This document shows positions 29,284 to 38,222 of a DNA stretch of 64,000 nt, one piece after another. Source of the stretch: Sphingopyxis bauzanensis (GTDB taxonomy: Bacteria; Pseudomonadota; Alphaproteobacteria; Sphingomonadales; Sphingomonadaceae); contig NZ_NISK01000002.1 in NCBI RefSeq assembly GCF_002205675.1, positions 186,001 to 250,000 of the forward strand. Reading direction: 5' to 3'. Every line of letters starts with the position of its first letter. Position 1 is the stretch's first letter. The notes beneath the pieces are model-generated. The model worked only from the letters and a program-made list of their open reading frames with translations. It was not told where the DNA came from and did not search any database. Made by a program: the position numbers and the translations under genes.

Positions 29284-29765
29284 TAATCGAACACAAGCTT
29301 CCCGCCATGCCAGCCGGCGAAGCCGACGAAGATGGCCGAGAGCAGCGACAGCAGCAGACCATAGGGCAGCACCGCCGTTTCATAGCCCGAAAGGCGATAG
29401 CCCCAATTGGCGCCGAGGATGCCGAGCAGCATCATTGCCACGATGAAATGCGTCCAGCTGGCGGCGCGCGCCCGGATCCCCGGCACGCTGAACAATTCGA
29501 TGGTGCCGGACAAGCCGGCCAGCAAACCCATGAGGAAGGCCATGGCCGTGCTCCACAGCGCCGCGCGCGCCCAGAACCCATCGCCGGTCCACCAGTAGAA
29601 CAGATCGGCTCCCAGCGCGCAGACCGCGAGGCCGATCGGAAAGGAGACCAGCATCGCGTGAACCGGATGCCCCGACACCGCGACCTTCGATTCCGCGTCG
29701 TCGAACGCCGGATCGGCGCTGATCGGATCGGTCAGCTGATCCTCGCGCTGCCGCGTCGTTACCAT
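29253..29765 (-). CDS. DUF2231 membrane protein
   Basis: 170 residues. The family motif GHPVHAMLVSFPIGLAVCALGAD (about 32-54) is followed by three further membrane helices with GTIELFSVPGIRARA and HFIVAMMLLGILGANWGYRLS. The conserved histidines suggest a haem- or metal-linked membrane role, but the function is unknown. It is inserted antisense inside the oxidase operon, between the CopD-like gene and coxII, with a 31-base tail-to-tail overlap with the former. Confidence 0.85.
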   Translation of the reverse strand: MVTTRQREDQLTDPISADPAFDDAESKVAVSGHPVHAMLVSFPIGLAVCALGADLFYWWTGDGFWARAALWSTAMAFLMGLLAGLSGTIELFSVPGIRARAASWTHFIVAMMLLGILGANWGYRLSGYETAVLPYGLLLSLLSAIFVGFAGWHGGKLVFDYHIGTSSTGS

Positions 29766-29786
29766 CGTCTTCCTTTCTCCGGCCGC

Positions 29787-30458
29787 TTGCTCAGAGGAGT
29801 AACGCTTGGCGCGACATTTGTTTCATCGGGTTGCAGCACAGATTATTCGACGCTCGCCCCGGCGGGGCCCGCCGCCGCGGCCATTGCGCCATTGTGGTGG
29901 GTCATGCTCGCCGGCGCTGCCGCAATCTTCGGCCTGGTCTGCGCGCTGCTGCTGCTCGCGTTCCGGCGCCGCGGCGCGGACCAGCCCGTGTCGGCGACAG
30001 CCTGGATCGTGGGCGGCGGGCTGCTATTTCCGATCGCGACGCTTAGCGCGCTGCTTGGCTATGGCCTGATCGTCGGCGAACAATTGCTGCCGCGCGCCGA
30101 TTCGGCGACGCTCCGCGTCGGCGCGGAAGCGCGCCGCTGGCAGTGGACCTTCACCCAGCCTGGCACGGCCGGGCCGATCCGCACCCGCGATGTGCTCCAT
30201 GTCCCCGCCGGGCGCCCGATCGATGTCGAGCTGACGACGCGCGACGTGATTCACGCCTTCTGGGTACCGCGGCTTGCCGGCAAGATGGACGCCATCCCGG
30301 GTCGGCCTAATGTGCTGCGCATCGAAGCGCACCGCCCGGGCGTCTATCATGGCCTGTGCGCCGAGTTTTGCGGCGCCGGCCACGCGCGGCACGGATTTCG
30401 CGTCGTCGCGCATGACGCGGCGGGATGGGCGCGCTTTCAGGCGGGCGAAGCACCGTGA
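29787..30458 (+). CDS. coxB: Cytochrome c oxidase subunit II with altered CuA ligand
   Basis: 223 residues from the TTG at 29787, the only start giving a lipoprotein-like leader (lipobox VSSGC). Two membrane helices (about 28-50 and 65-90) precede a cupredoxin domain. CuA residues are His156 (VIHAFW), Cys191, Glu193, Cys195 and His199 in CAEFCGAGHARH. The methionine normally found three residues after that histidine is replaced by His202. The gene ends overlapping the GTG start of subunit I (GTGA). No cytochrome c domain is fused. Confidence 0.85.
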   Translation: MLRGVTLGATFVSSGCSTDYSTLAPAGPAAAAIAPLWWVMLAGAAAIFGLVCALLLLAFRRRGADQPVSATAWIVGGGLLFPIATLSALLGYGLIVGEQLLPRADSATLRVGAEARRWQWTFTQPGTAGPIRTRDVLHVPAGRPIDVELTTRDVIHAFWVPRLAGKMDAIPGRPNVLRIEAHRPGVYHGLCAEFCGAGHARHGFRVVAHDAAGWARFQAGEAP

Positions 30459-32899
30459 AGGCGCTGCGACTCCACCGCGCCTTCGAGGCGATCTGGGGTA
30501 CGCCGGCGGGCTGGCGCGGCTCGCTCGCGACGGTCAATCACAGCACGCTCGGCGTGCGCCTGATGGTGACCGCCTTTGTGTTTTTCCTGATCGGCGGTGT
30601 GCTCGCGATGCTGATCCGGGCGCAGCTTGCGACCCCTGGCAGTGCCTTCGTTGGCCCCGAAATCTACAACCAGCTGTTCACGATGCACGGCAGCATCATG
30701 ATGTTCCTGTTTGCGATACCGATGTTCGAGGGGTTCGCGATCTACATGCTACCCAAGATGCTCGGGGCGCGCGATCTCGCCTTCCCGCGCATGACGGCCT
30801 ATGGCTGGTGGTGCTATCTGTTCGGCGGCTCGATGCTGCTCGTCTCGATGTTGCTCGGCATCGCGCCCGATGCCGGCTGGTTCCTGTACACACCGCTGTC
30901 TTCCAAGCCCTATTCGCCCGGGATCAATTCCGATTTCTGGCTGCTCGGCATCACCTTTGTCGAAATTTCCGCGATCGTCACCGCGGTCGATATCATCGTT
31001 TCAATCCTCAAGCTGCGCGCACCGGGTATGTCCCTCGACCGCATGCCGCTATTCGCCTGGTACATGCTGGTAACCGCGGCGATGATGCTGATCGGGTTTC
31101 CGCCGCTCATCCTCGGCTCGATCCTGCTCGAGCTCGAGCGCGCCTTCGGCTGGCCCTTTTTCGAGGCCGCCCGCGGCGGCGATTCGTTGCTGTGGCAGCA
31201 TCTGTTCTGGCTGTTCGGCCATCCAGAGGTCTATATTATCTTCCTGCCGGCCGCCGGCGCCGTGTCGACGATCATCCCCGTCATGGCGCGCACCCCGATC
31301 CTCGGATACGGCTGGATCGTTGCCGCGATCCTCGCGCTCGGCTTTCTGAGCTTCGGGCTTTGGGTGCACCATATGTTCACCGTCGGCATTCCGCACCTGG
31401 CGCTGGCATTCTTTTCCGCCGCCTCTACCCTCGTCGCGGTTCCGACCGGCGTGCAGATCTTCGCCTGGCTCGGCACCCTGTGGGCGGGCCGACCGCAAAT
31501 GCATCTGCCGATGCTCTACCTCATCGGCTTTCTCGTCACTTTTGTCCTCGGCGGCCTGACCGGCGTGATGGTGGCGATGGTGCCGTTCGACTGGCAGGCG
31601 CACGACACCGCCTTCATCACCGCGCATCTTCATTATGTCCTGGTCGGCGGCTTCGTGTTCCCGATGCTCGCGGCGGCCTATTATTGGCTCAGCCATTTCA
31701 CCGGCCGGCGCTACAGCTACACGCTCGGCAAGGCGGCGTTCTGGCTGATCTTCATCGGCTTTCACCTCACCTTTTTCCTGATGCACCTGACCGGGCTGCT
31801 CGGTCAACCGCGGCGCATCGACACCTACCCCGAAGGCGTCGGCTGGACCCTGTACAATCTCCTGTCCTCGGTGGGGGCGTTCGTGATGGCGACGGGCATC
31901 GCGCTCTTCATCATCGATGTCCTGCTGCAATTGTTTCACGCCCCGCGCGCGCCGCGCAATCCCTGGCGCGCCGGCACGCTCGAATGGGCAATGATGCAGC
32001 CGCCGCCCTCCTATAATATTGCCAGCCTGCCGCAGGTGCACGATCGCGAGCCGCTCGAGACGGCGCCCGATCTGGCGCTCTCGCTGGCGCGCGGCGAGGG
32101 CTATCTGGCCCTCCCCCGCAACGGCTGGCGCGAGACACTCGCCGTCGACACCAAAAGTGGCCGGATCGACCATATTGTTGTCCTCCCGGGCAACAGCCTG
32201 TTGCCGCTGGGAACCGCCCTCGTGACGGGCAGTTTTTTCCTGCTGGTGCTGCTCAAGCTCTATCCATGGACGCTGTTGCCCCTCGCCGGGCTCGTCGTTT
32301 TGGGCTGGCGCTGGGCCTGGGTACTTGGCGACAAACACGCCCATGGCGAGCTTCCCATCGGCCGCGGCGATCATGCCCCGATTCATGCCGAAGTCCGCGA
32401 TTCGCCAGGTTGGTGGGGCAGCGTTTTCCTGTCGATCGCCGACGGCAGCCTGTTTGCCGCGCTGATCTTCGGCCACGCCTATTTGTGGACGGTCGCCCCC
32501 AACTGGCCGCCGCCCGCCCTCGTCACAGCCTCGCTCCCCGTCGTGATTGCGGGCCTGCTCGGCGCCGCACTCGCTGCGCGCCGCAGCTCCGGTGTGACGG
32601 TCACCGGCGCGGGTCTGGGCCTGCTGCTGACGGCCCTGCTGCTGACCGCTTTTCGGCTCGCCCCGTCGCCGACCAGCCATGCCTATGGCGCGGTGGTGGC
32701 GGTGCTCCTCGCCTATGCCGCGCTGCACGCCGCGCTGGCGCTGGTGATCTGCTGTTTTGCTCGCGCGCGGCGCCGAGCTGGTTATATCGCTGCGATCAAC
32801 GGCGCCGAGCCGCGGATCGCGCGGCTGTGGACCGACTATGCCGTCGCTGCCGGCGCCATCGCGCTCGCCTGCACGCATTTGCCGGCGCTGCTGTCATGA
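30455..32899 (+). CDS. Cytochrome c oxidase subunit I-III fusion
   Basis: 814 residues from the GTG at 30455. Subunit I (about 1-540) has all metal ligands: His78 and His393 for low-spin haem, His391 for the high-spin haem, and His256, His305 and His306 for CuB, with Tyr260 in GHPEVY for the His-Tyr crosslink and Glu258 of the proton path. About 600-814 is a short subunit III (WWGSVFLSIADGSLFAALIFGHAYLW). The two are joined by a 60-residue linker. The enzyme reduces O2 to water and pumps protons. The ATGA overlap couples it to the small membrane protein that follows. Confidence 0.93.
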   Translation: MKALRLHRAFEAIWGTPAGWRGSLATVNHSTLGVRLMVTAFVFFLIGGVLAMLIRAQLATPGSAFVGPEIYNQLFTMHGSIMMFLFAIPMFEGFAIYMLPKMLGARDLAFPRMTAYGWWCYLFGGSMLLVSMLLGIAPDAGWFLYTPLSSKPYSPGINSDFWLLGITFVEISAIVTAVDIIVSILKLRAPGMSLDRMPLFAWYMLVTAAMMLIGFPPLILGSILLELERAFGWPFFEAARGGDSLLWQHLFWLFGHPEVYIIFLPAAGAVSTIIPVMARTPILGYGWIVAAILALGFLSFGLWVHHMFTVGIPHLALAFFSAASTLVAVPTGVQIFAWLGTLWAGRPQMHLPMLYLIGFLVTFVLGGLTGVMVAMVPFDWQAHDTAFITAHLHYVLVGGFVFPMLAAAYYWLSHFTGRRYSYTLGKAAFWLIFIGFHLTFFLMHLTGLLGQPRRIDTYPEGVGWTLYNLLSSVGAFVMATGIALFIIDVLLQLFHAPRAPRNPWRAGTLEWAMMQPPPSYNIASLPQVHDREPLETAPDLALSLARGEGYLALPRNGWRETLAVDTKSGRIDHIVVLPGNSLLPLGTALVTGSFFLLVLLKLYPWTLLPLAGLVVLGWRWAWVLGDKHAHGELPIGRGDHAPIHAEVRDSPGWWGSVFLSIADGSLFAALIFGHAYLWTVAPNWPPPALVTASLPVVIAGLLGAALAARRSSGVTVTGAGLGLLLTALLLTAFRLAPSPTSHAYGAVVAVLLAYAALHAALALVICCFARARRRAGYIAAINGAEPRIARLWTDYAVAAGAIALACTHLPALLS

Positions 32900-33213
32900 C
32901 CGCCCTGCTGCGCGCGGCGGCAGGCCTGATCATCTGGGCCATCGTCTTCGCGTCGCTCTACGCGCTGCAAGGGCTGGCGTGCGCCCTCGGATGGGACAAA
33001 TGGCAGATCGCAGAAGCCAGCCTGGCGCGGCTCGTCCTGCTTGCCGTCTATACCAGCGGCATCGGCGTGCTCGCTCTGCTCTGCTGGCGTTACCGCCCGC
33101 GCGTCTCGCGACGCCAGTTTCTCGATCGACTGGCTTTTGCCGGCGCCGCGGCCGGACTGTTCAGCCTGATTTATACCGGCCTGCCCGTCGTCGCAGCGTC
33201 GATTTGCCGATAA
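32896..33213 (+). CDS. Small membrane protein of the oxidase operon
   Basis: 105 residues with three hydrophobic helices (about 7-30, 44-62 and 79-100). It starts at an ATG that overlaps the coxI-III stop (ATGA), so it is translated with the oxidase. No family was recognised. By position and size it may be a subunit IV-like or assembly protein. Confidence 0.75.
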   Translation: MTALLRAAAGLIIWAIVFASLYALQGLACALGWDKWQIAEASLARLVLLAVYTSGIGVLALLCWRYRPRVSRRQFLDRLAFAGAAAGLFSLIYTGLPVVAASICR

Positions 33214-33291
33214 AGCGGCGAGGATGGCTGATCCCGTTGGCCCATCCCGTCGGCTCATACTGCCGGCGGCCGGTTCGCAAGGCGAAGGATA

Positions 33292-33459
33292 ATGCGTGAA
33301 AAGGAGCATGAGCTTCGCGATTGGTCGCAGTGGCTCGGTGTCAGCGAGGCGCGACTGAAGCCAGCGGTCTAGCGGATCGGAAATCTCGTCTATGACGTTC
33401 GCGCCTATCTGCTGTCGGGCCGGGAGCAGGACGACGCGGCGGACGATGACGGCCGATAG
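33292..33459 (+). pseudogene. DUF3606 small protein gene with an amber codon
   Basis: The frame reads EHELRDWSQWLGVSEARLKPAV, then TAG (33370-33372), then RIGNLVYDVRAYLLSGREQ and a second stop at 33457. Both halves match the DUF3606 pattern (helix-turn with W...GVS...L..AV, then VG..V..V..YL). A single C-to-T change of a CAG codon would explain the break. It is the only gene-like content between 33214 and 33548. Confidence 0.7.
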
Positions 33460-33548
33460 CCGGTGCTCGCACGCTGCCGGCGGGCAGCCGGAGATTAATC
33501 TGAATTAAGGCGGTGGAACCGGCCCGAGCCCCGTTCGTAGAAGCGTCG

Positions 33549-33785
33549 ATGCGACGATATTTCTTCAACGTGCATAATGATCTCGACACGATCGATCATG
33601 AGGGCATGGAATTCGCCGATCTCGGCGCCGCTATTGCGCATGCCCGAATAGCGGCGCGGTCGCTGGCTGCCGACACCGTCCGGCAAGGGCATCTCATTGG
33701 ACATCATCGCGTCGAAATCGTCGATGGCGATGGGACGCTGCTGCACTGCGTGCGCTTCGACGAAGCGATCGATATCCAACCTTGA
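33549..33785 (+). CDS. DUF6894 small protein
   Basis: 78 residues from the ATG at 33549. The family pattern is visible: RRYFFNVHND, then DHEGMEFADLGAAIAHARIAARSLAADT, then HHRVEIVDGDGTLLHCVRFDEAI. Such one-domain proteins are abundant in rhizobia and sphingomonads and have no known function. Related sequences occur at 33974 (fragment) and 62470. Confidence 0.8.
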   Translation: MRRYFFNVHNDLDTIDHEGMEFADLGAAIAHARIAARSLAADTVRQGHLIGHHRVEIVDGDGTLLHCVRFDEAIDIQP

Positions 33786-33973
33786 GCGACCCGCTTCCCA
33801 GCAGCTTTGCGTAAAACAGGACCGCGATCGCCGGCCCCCGCCACGGCGAATGCGACGAAGCGGAGGGAATATCGGCGACTTCGGTCCCGCTTGTGCATAG
33901 GCAGGTCATCGCCGCGCAATGTTTTGGTCGCAGTGACTTTGAGACCGAATTGCTCCCCCTCCGCGAGGAGCCG

Positions 33974-34066
33974 ATGATCGACCGATATTTTCTCCACTTG
34001 CGCAACGGAACCGATGACGTGCTGGACGAGGAGGGTGTCGGGCTCGGCGCGATGGCGGCGGCATGA
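33974..34066 (+). pseudogene. Truncated DUF6894 paralogue
   Basis: The 30-residue frame (DRYFLHLRNG, then DEEGVGLGAMAAA, stop) is the N-terminal third of a DUF6894 protein. In the +1 frame the next codons read DRASMA and then stop, which continues the family pattern, so a frameshift followed by truncation is likely. It is a decayed duplicate of the gene at 33549. Confidence 0.6.
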
Positions 34067-34098
34067 TCGAGCCAGCATGGCATAAAACAGAGACCCAA

Positions 34099-34308
34099 AT
34101 GCCTCGATATTTACTGCGTTATGCGGCGCCCGGATCGAACGGCGAGGTGACTGAGCTGTTTGCAGCAGCAAGTGCTCCGGCGGCCTTCTTGCTGATCGAG
34201 GAGAAGACCATCGGCGCGCGCGCTATTCTCTATCAAGATGGGCAGGAGCTGTGCCGCCGGGGATGGGGCGGCACAGGATATAAGCATTGCTGGATTTTGA
34301 GCCGTTAG
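34099..34308 (+). CDS. Hypothetical small protein (MPRYLLRY start)
   Basis: 69 residues from the ATG at 34099 (an in-frame ATG at 34063 would add 12). The N-terminus resembles the RYF start of DUF6894 proteins, but the rest (ELFAAASAPAAFLLIEEKTIG, then LYQDGQELCRRGWGGTGY) does not fit that family. Codon third positions are GC-rich, as in real genes here. Function unknown. Confidence 0.5.
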   Translation: MPRYLLRYAAPGSNGEVTELFAAASAPAAFLLIEEKTIGARAILYQDGQELCRRGWGGTGYKHCWILSR

Positions 34309-34332
34309 GGCCGTGGGCTGTCCGTCAGGCAT

Positions 34333-34554
34333 TTAACTGAGCCGCAGGGATAGACGCGACCGCTGAATCGCTGCGTTGCTCGACCCCGGCGCCAGGCTGC
34401 TGCGGACGGCGCGCCAGAATGCCACCTCTTCGGACGCACCTCTTGCTTCGGACCAGCCGATTTGGCGCTCAACCACCACTTCGGTCGCATCGCCGTAGCG
34501 CTGACGCGCATCGCCGGCACATCTGGCGATCGTATTTCTAGAATAAAGCAGCAT
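34333..34554 (-). CDS. Hypothetical small protein with a strong ribosome site
   Basis: 73 residues from the ATG at 34554, which is preceded by GGAGGG at six bases; upstream in-frame ATGs lack one. The sequence has ATEVVVERQIGWSEA and is arginine-rich toward the end; no family was recognised. A CCAGGTTAA motif lies in the same orientation about 120 bases upstream (34675-34683). Confidence 0.6.
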   Translation of the reverse strand: MLLYSRNTIARCAGDARQRYGDATEVVVERQIGWSEARGASEEVAFWRAVRSSLAPGSSNAAIQRSRLSLRLS

Positions 34555-34776
34555 GGCGACCCTCCATTTTCTTGTCGATTGGACCTCGATTCGCTGTGGA
34601 TCCACCCTACGCAAGGTCGTCGCCGGAAAAGCTAAACCATGTTGCAAAATCGCCGCGCAACCTGCCGCCTCTTGTTAACCTGGGTCAGCGTTGCAGGGCC
34701 TCCCGCCAAGCGTCGACAAATGAAGACGATATCTGCCCGCGGCCGAACCTTCGCGGCGCGCGCGCGTTTCGCCGAT

Positions 34777-36387
34777 ATGAACAGCCCTCCGAGCACCGAA
34801 GACAAGGCGCGGCCCTGGTGGGCAACCGGCGTCATCTATCAAGTTTATCCCCGTTCGTTTCAAGACAGCAGCGGCGACGGCGTCGGCGACCTCGACGGCA
34901 TCCGCGAGCGGCTGGACTATATCCAGACGCTCGGCGTCGATGCGATCTGGCTGTCACCGATCTTTCCCTCGCCAATGGCGGACTTCGGCTATGACGTTAC
35001 GGAATTTTGCGACATCGATCCTATGTTCGGCGACCTTGCCGCCTTTGATCAATTGCTTCGGGAGGCGCACGCCCGCCGCCTCCGACTACTGCTTGATCTT
35101 GTCCCCAACCACAGTTCGATCGAGCATCCCTGGTTCAAGGAGAGCCGCGCCTCGCGCGACAGCGCGCGGCGCGACTGGTATTTCTGGCGCGACCCGGCAC
35201 CCTGTGGCGGCCCGCCAAACAACTGGATGAGCGACATGGGCGGCTCGGCATGGGAATATGATGCGGCGACGGGCCAATATTATCTCCACAGCTTTCTCAA
35301 GGAGCAGGCCGACCTCAACTGGCGCAATGAGGAGGTGCGCGCCGCGATGACCGACGTCCTTCGCTTCTGGTTCGATCGCGGCATCGATGGCTTTCGTATC
35401 GACGTATTGTGGCACTGCATCAAGGCAGCAGACCTGCCCGACAACCCGCCCAACCCCGCCTTTTCGTCCGACCAAGGCGAGAAGTTCATGGTACTTCAGC
35501 AGCATTCGACGAACCAGCCCGAGATCCATGAGATCGCGCATGCGTTTCGCACCCTCGCCGACAGCTATGGGGAGCGGCTGCTTGTCGGTGAAATCTGCCT
35601 GCCGCTCGATCAGCTCATGACCTATTATGGCCAACCCGATACGCCGGGCGTCCATCTACCTTTCAATTTCCAGCTGTTGGACGCGCCTTGGGATGCGAGA
35701 GTGATCGCGCAACTTGTCCAGAATTATGAAGCGGCGCTCCCCGACGGGGCCTGGCCAAACTGGGTGCTCGGCAGCCACGATGCGCCGCGCATTGCCGGCC
35801 GCCTCGGTGAAGCGCAGGCGCGTGTTGCAGCCATGCTGCTGCTGACCCTGCGCGGTACGCCGACCCTGTATCAGGGCGATGAACTGGGCATCGGCCGCGT
35901 GGCGATCCCGACTGACCGCATCCGCGATCCGCAGGATTTGCGCCAGCCGGGGCTCGGGCTCGGCCGTGACGGCGCGCGGACCCCCATGGCCTGGAATAAC
36001 CAGATAAACGCCGGGTTCAGCGATACCGAACCCTGGCTGCCACTGCACGATGACTGGCCGAGCCGGAATGTGCGCGCGCAGGCGGCAGACCCGCACTCGA
36101 TGCTGAACCTTTATCGACAGTTGCTTGCGCTGCGGCGTGTCCATCCCGCGCTTGCCGCCGGCCATTTGCGGATCCTGCCTTCCGGGGAGGAGGTCCTGCA
36201 ATATGAACGCCGTATCGGTGATGACTGGCTGATGGTCGCGCTCAATTTCGGCGCGCGCGCCCGCGACGTCCGGTGCGAGCAGGATATGAGATCATATCGC
36301 CTGCTGCTCTCGACGGTCGAACGCAGGACGTTTGACGGCAAGCTCCGGCCAAATGAAGGCGTTCTCCTTGCACGGCGGGCTCGATAA
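34777..36387 (+). CDS. GH13 alpha-glucosidase/amylase-family enzyme
   Basis: 536 residues from the ATG at 34777, just before the usual WWATGVIYQVYPRSF; earlier in-frame ATGs at 34639 and 34720 add unlike sequence. The four GH13 regions are present: DLVPNHS, GFRIDVLWH (nucleophile Asp209), GEICL (acid/base Glu272) and SHDAPR (Asp335). The pattern is that of oligo-1,6-glucosidase or alpha-glucosyl-transferring enzymes. No signal peptide, so cytoplasmic. The stop overlaps the GT4 start (TAATG), so both act on the same saccharide; trehalose, sucrose or a glucosyl-osmolyte are possible. Confidence 0.88.
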   Translation: MNSPPSTEDKARPWWATGVIYQVYPRSFQDSSGDGVGDLDGIRERLDYIQTLGVDAIWLSPIFPSPMADFGYDVTEFCDIDPMFGDLAAFDQLLREAHARRLRLLLDLVPNHSSIEHPWFKESRASRDSARRDWYFWRDPAPCGGPPNNWMSDMGGSAWEYDAATGQYYLHSFLKEQADLNWRNEEVRAAMTDVLRFWFDRGIDGFRIDVLWHCIKAADLPDNPPNPAFSSDQGEKFMVLQQHSTNQPEIHEIAHAFRTLADSYGERLLVGEICLPLDQLMTYYGQPDTPGVHLPFNFQLLDAPWDARVIAQLVQNYEAALPDGAWPNWVLGSHDAPRIAGRLGEAQARVAAMLLLTLRGTPTLYQGDELGIGRVAIPTDRIRDPQDLRQPGLGLGRDGARTPMAWNNQINAGFSDTEPWLPLHDDWPSRNVRAQAADPHSMLNLYRQLLALRRVHPALAAGHLRILPSGEEVLQYERRIGDDWLMVALNFGARARDVRCEQDMRSYRLLLSTVERRTFDGKLRPNEGVLLARRAR

Positions 36388-37421
36388 TGCGCATCGCGAT
36401 GCTGGCGCCAATCGCCTGGCGGACCCCGCCGCGGCATTACGGTCCCTGGGAGCTGGTCACCAGCATCCTGACCGAAGCGCTGGTTGCCAAAGGGCTCGAC
36501 GTTACCCTGTTCGCTACGCTGGACAGCGTGACAACCGCCAGGCTCGAGGGGATCGTCCCCGCGCCCTACAGCGAAGACCCGGCGATCGACGCGAAGGTCT
36601 GGGAATATCGCCACCTCGCGCATCTGTTCGAGCGCGCGCACACGTTCGATATCATTCACAATCAGGCTGACTTTCCCGCGCACGCCTTCTCAAGGTTGGT
36701 TGAGACCCCTATTGTCACGACCATCCATGGCTTCTCTTCGGCCCGCATCCTGCCCATGTACAAGCCGTTCGAGGATCGCGTCCATTATGTAGCGATCAGC
36801 GAGGCGGATCGGCATCCGGACTTGCGCTATGCGGCGACCATTCATCATGGCATCGTGCCCGAGGAGTTTCCGCTCGACCTGGTCGGCAGCGAGGATCTCC
36901 TCTACTTTGGCCGCATCCATCCCGACAAGGGCGCAGCAGAAGCGATCGAAGTTGCCCTTAGAGCAGGGCGCCGACTCCATATCTACGGCATCGTCCAGGA
37001 CGAAGAATATCACTTGCGCCATGTCCTGCCCCATGTGGACGGCACGAATATTCTCTATCATGGCCCGGTAGGCGGCGGCGCGCGCGTGGCCGCGCTCGGA
37101 CGCGCGCGCGCCCTTCTGCATATGATCAACTTTGACGAGCCCTTCGGCCTCTCGGTCATTGAAGCGATGGCCTGCGGAACGCCGGTCATCGCGCGGCCGC
37201 GCGGTTCGATGCGCGAGATCGTCGAACACGGCCGAACCGGGTTTCTGGTCGAGGACATCGCATCCGCGGTTCGGGCGGTCGAGGATGTGGGATCCATCGA
37301 CCGTCGCGCAATTTCCGAAAATACCGCACAGCGCTTTTCGGCGCAGCGAATGGCCGACGCATATATTGCCCTCTACCGAAAGATCGGGAACGGCCAACGT
37401 CAGCGACGATCTCGGCCCTGA
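36387..37421 (+). CDS. Family 4 glycosyltransferase
   Basis: 344 residues of the GT-B fold. The N-terminus MRIAMLAPIAWRTPPRHYGPWE is the acceptor side. The donor side has LLYFGRIHPDKGAAEAIEVAL and the nucleotide-sugar motif FDEPFGLSVIEAMACGTPVIA, whose two acidic residues lie in the EPFGLSVIE segment. It is coupled to the GH13 gene through TAATG. The pair may build and trim a glucosylated compatible solute; this is inference. Confidence 0.88.
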   Translation: MRIAMLAPIAWRTPPRHYGPWELVTSILTEALVAKGLDVTLFATLDSVTTARLEGIVPAPYSEDPAIDAKVWEYRHLAHLFERAHTFDIIHNQADFPAHAFSRLVETPIVTTIHGFSSARILPMYKPFEDRVHYVAISEADRHPDLRYAATIHHGIVPEEFPLDLVGSEDLLYFGRIHPDKGAAEAIEVALRAGRRLHIYGIVQDEEYHLRHVLPHVDGTNILYHGPVGGGARVAALGRARALLHMINFDEPFGLSVIEAMACGTPVIARPRGSMREIVEHGRTGFLVEDIASAVRAVEDVGSIDRRAISENTAQRFSAQRMADAYIALYRKIGNGQRQRRSRP

Positions 37422-37841
37422 CAGTGTGGCGACCGCCGGACGATAGCGCACAGATCATGAGGGGCCCCGCGGTACCGAACAGCCCGACGGCATTGCCCTG
37501 CACGGAGGCGATTTTGGCGAAGCGGGGCTCGCCGGACAGTTTGTGGCGCTGGACGGAAACAACCCCAACTCCTCGGGCGACATGCACCGCAGAATTTCAA
37601 ACTGGTCCCGCTTGGCGATATTCTCGCCGCGATGGACCAAAAGCCATAGCGGCGGTGCCCGCTAACGTCGCCCGATCCAGGCCAAGCTCCGATCCGCGCA
37701 AGCGCGCAAGTCCTGGCCGCTCACAGGAAGTCGAAGGACCGGTGCCCAATTTCCTCCAAATTCGGCGATCCGCGGCACCTGCCGGCCGCAGACCCGATCG
37801 TCCTGCGGTGCTTGAAACCCTCCAATTTTTCGGCATTCGGT
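37422..37841. other. 420 bases without a confident gene
   Basis: No frame has a start, ribosome site and recognisable product together. On the plus strand a frame open from 37447 to 37663 without a start codon reads DHEGPRGTEQPDGIALHGGD and has GC-rich third positions; it may be the remains of a small gene. Long opposing frames exist on both strands but look like composition effects. Confidence 0.4.
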
Positions 37842-38222
37842 TCATTGCGAAGCGAACAGCCAGAGCGTAACGGCGAGCGCGGTCGTGGCAGCCACAAGCG
37901 CCCAGGCGAGAAGGCGGATCCGCATGGGTTTGAGAACAGTGACTTTGTGCGGTTGGAGTTTGTCGATGATGCTGCGCGCGCGGCGTTCGGCCGATATAAA
38001 GATGTAAATGGCCGCGAGCAAAAAGCCGGTGGCGATGGCCTTGGGGATCCAGGTCGGCTCCAGCGTCGCGAACAGCGCATTGAAGCCAAGGCCGATGCCG
38101 ACGGCTGCCAGTCCGGTGCGCACCCAGCCCGCAAAGCTTCGCTCATGCGCCAGCACGGTGCGATCCTCGGCCATTTCGGTCCGACTTTCAGCCAGGTCGG
38201 TCCGATCGTCGAGACGTGTCAT
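37842..38222 (-). CDS. DUF202 (YidH-type) membrane protein
   Basis: 126 residues. The N-terminal segment EDRTVLAHERSFAGWVRTGLAAVGIGLGF is the DUF202 hallmark; three membrane helices follow (about 29-48, 60-77, 105-123). Its ATG overlaps the stop of the DUF421 gene, so the two are one operon. Function unknown; such proteins often accompany stress genes. Confidence 0.85.
   Translation of the reverse strand: MTRLDDRTDLAESRTEMAEDRTVLAHERSFAGWVRTGLAAVGIGLGFNALFATLEPTWIPKAIATGFLLAAIYIFISAERRARSIIDKLQPHKVTVLKPMRIRLLAWALVAATTALAVTLWLFASQ

Noticed and set aside
31049-32878. 609-residue minus-strand frame opposite coxI-III
   Set aside because: Mirror of membrane-helix codons; rich in Q, R, E and H with no family similarity.
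37424-37870. 148-residue plus-strand frame after GT4
   Set aside because: Pro/Arg/Ser-rich out-of-frame composition; overlaps the DUF202 3' end and has no ribosome site.
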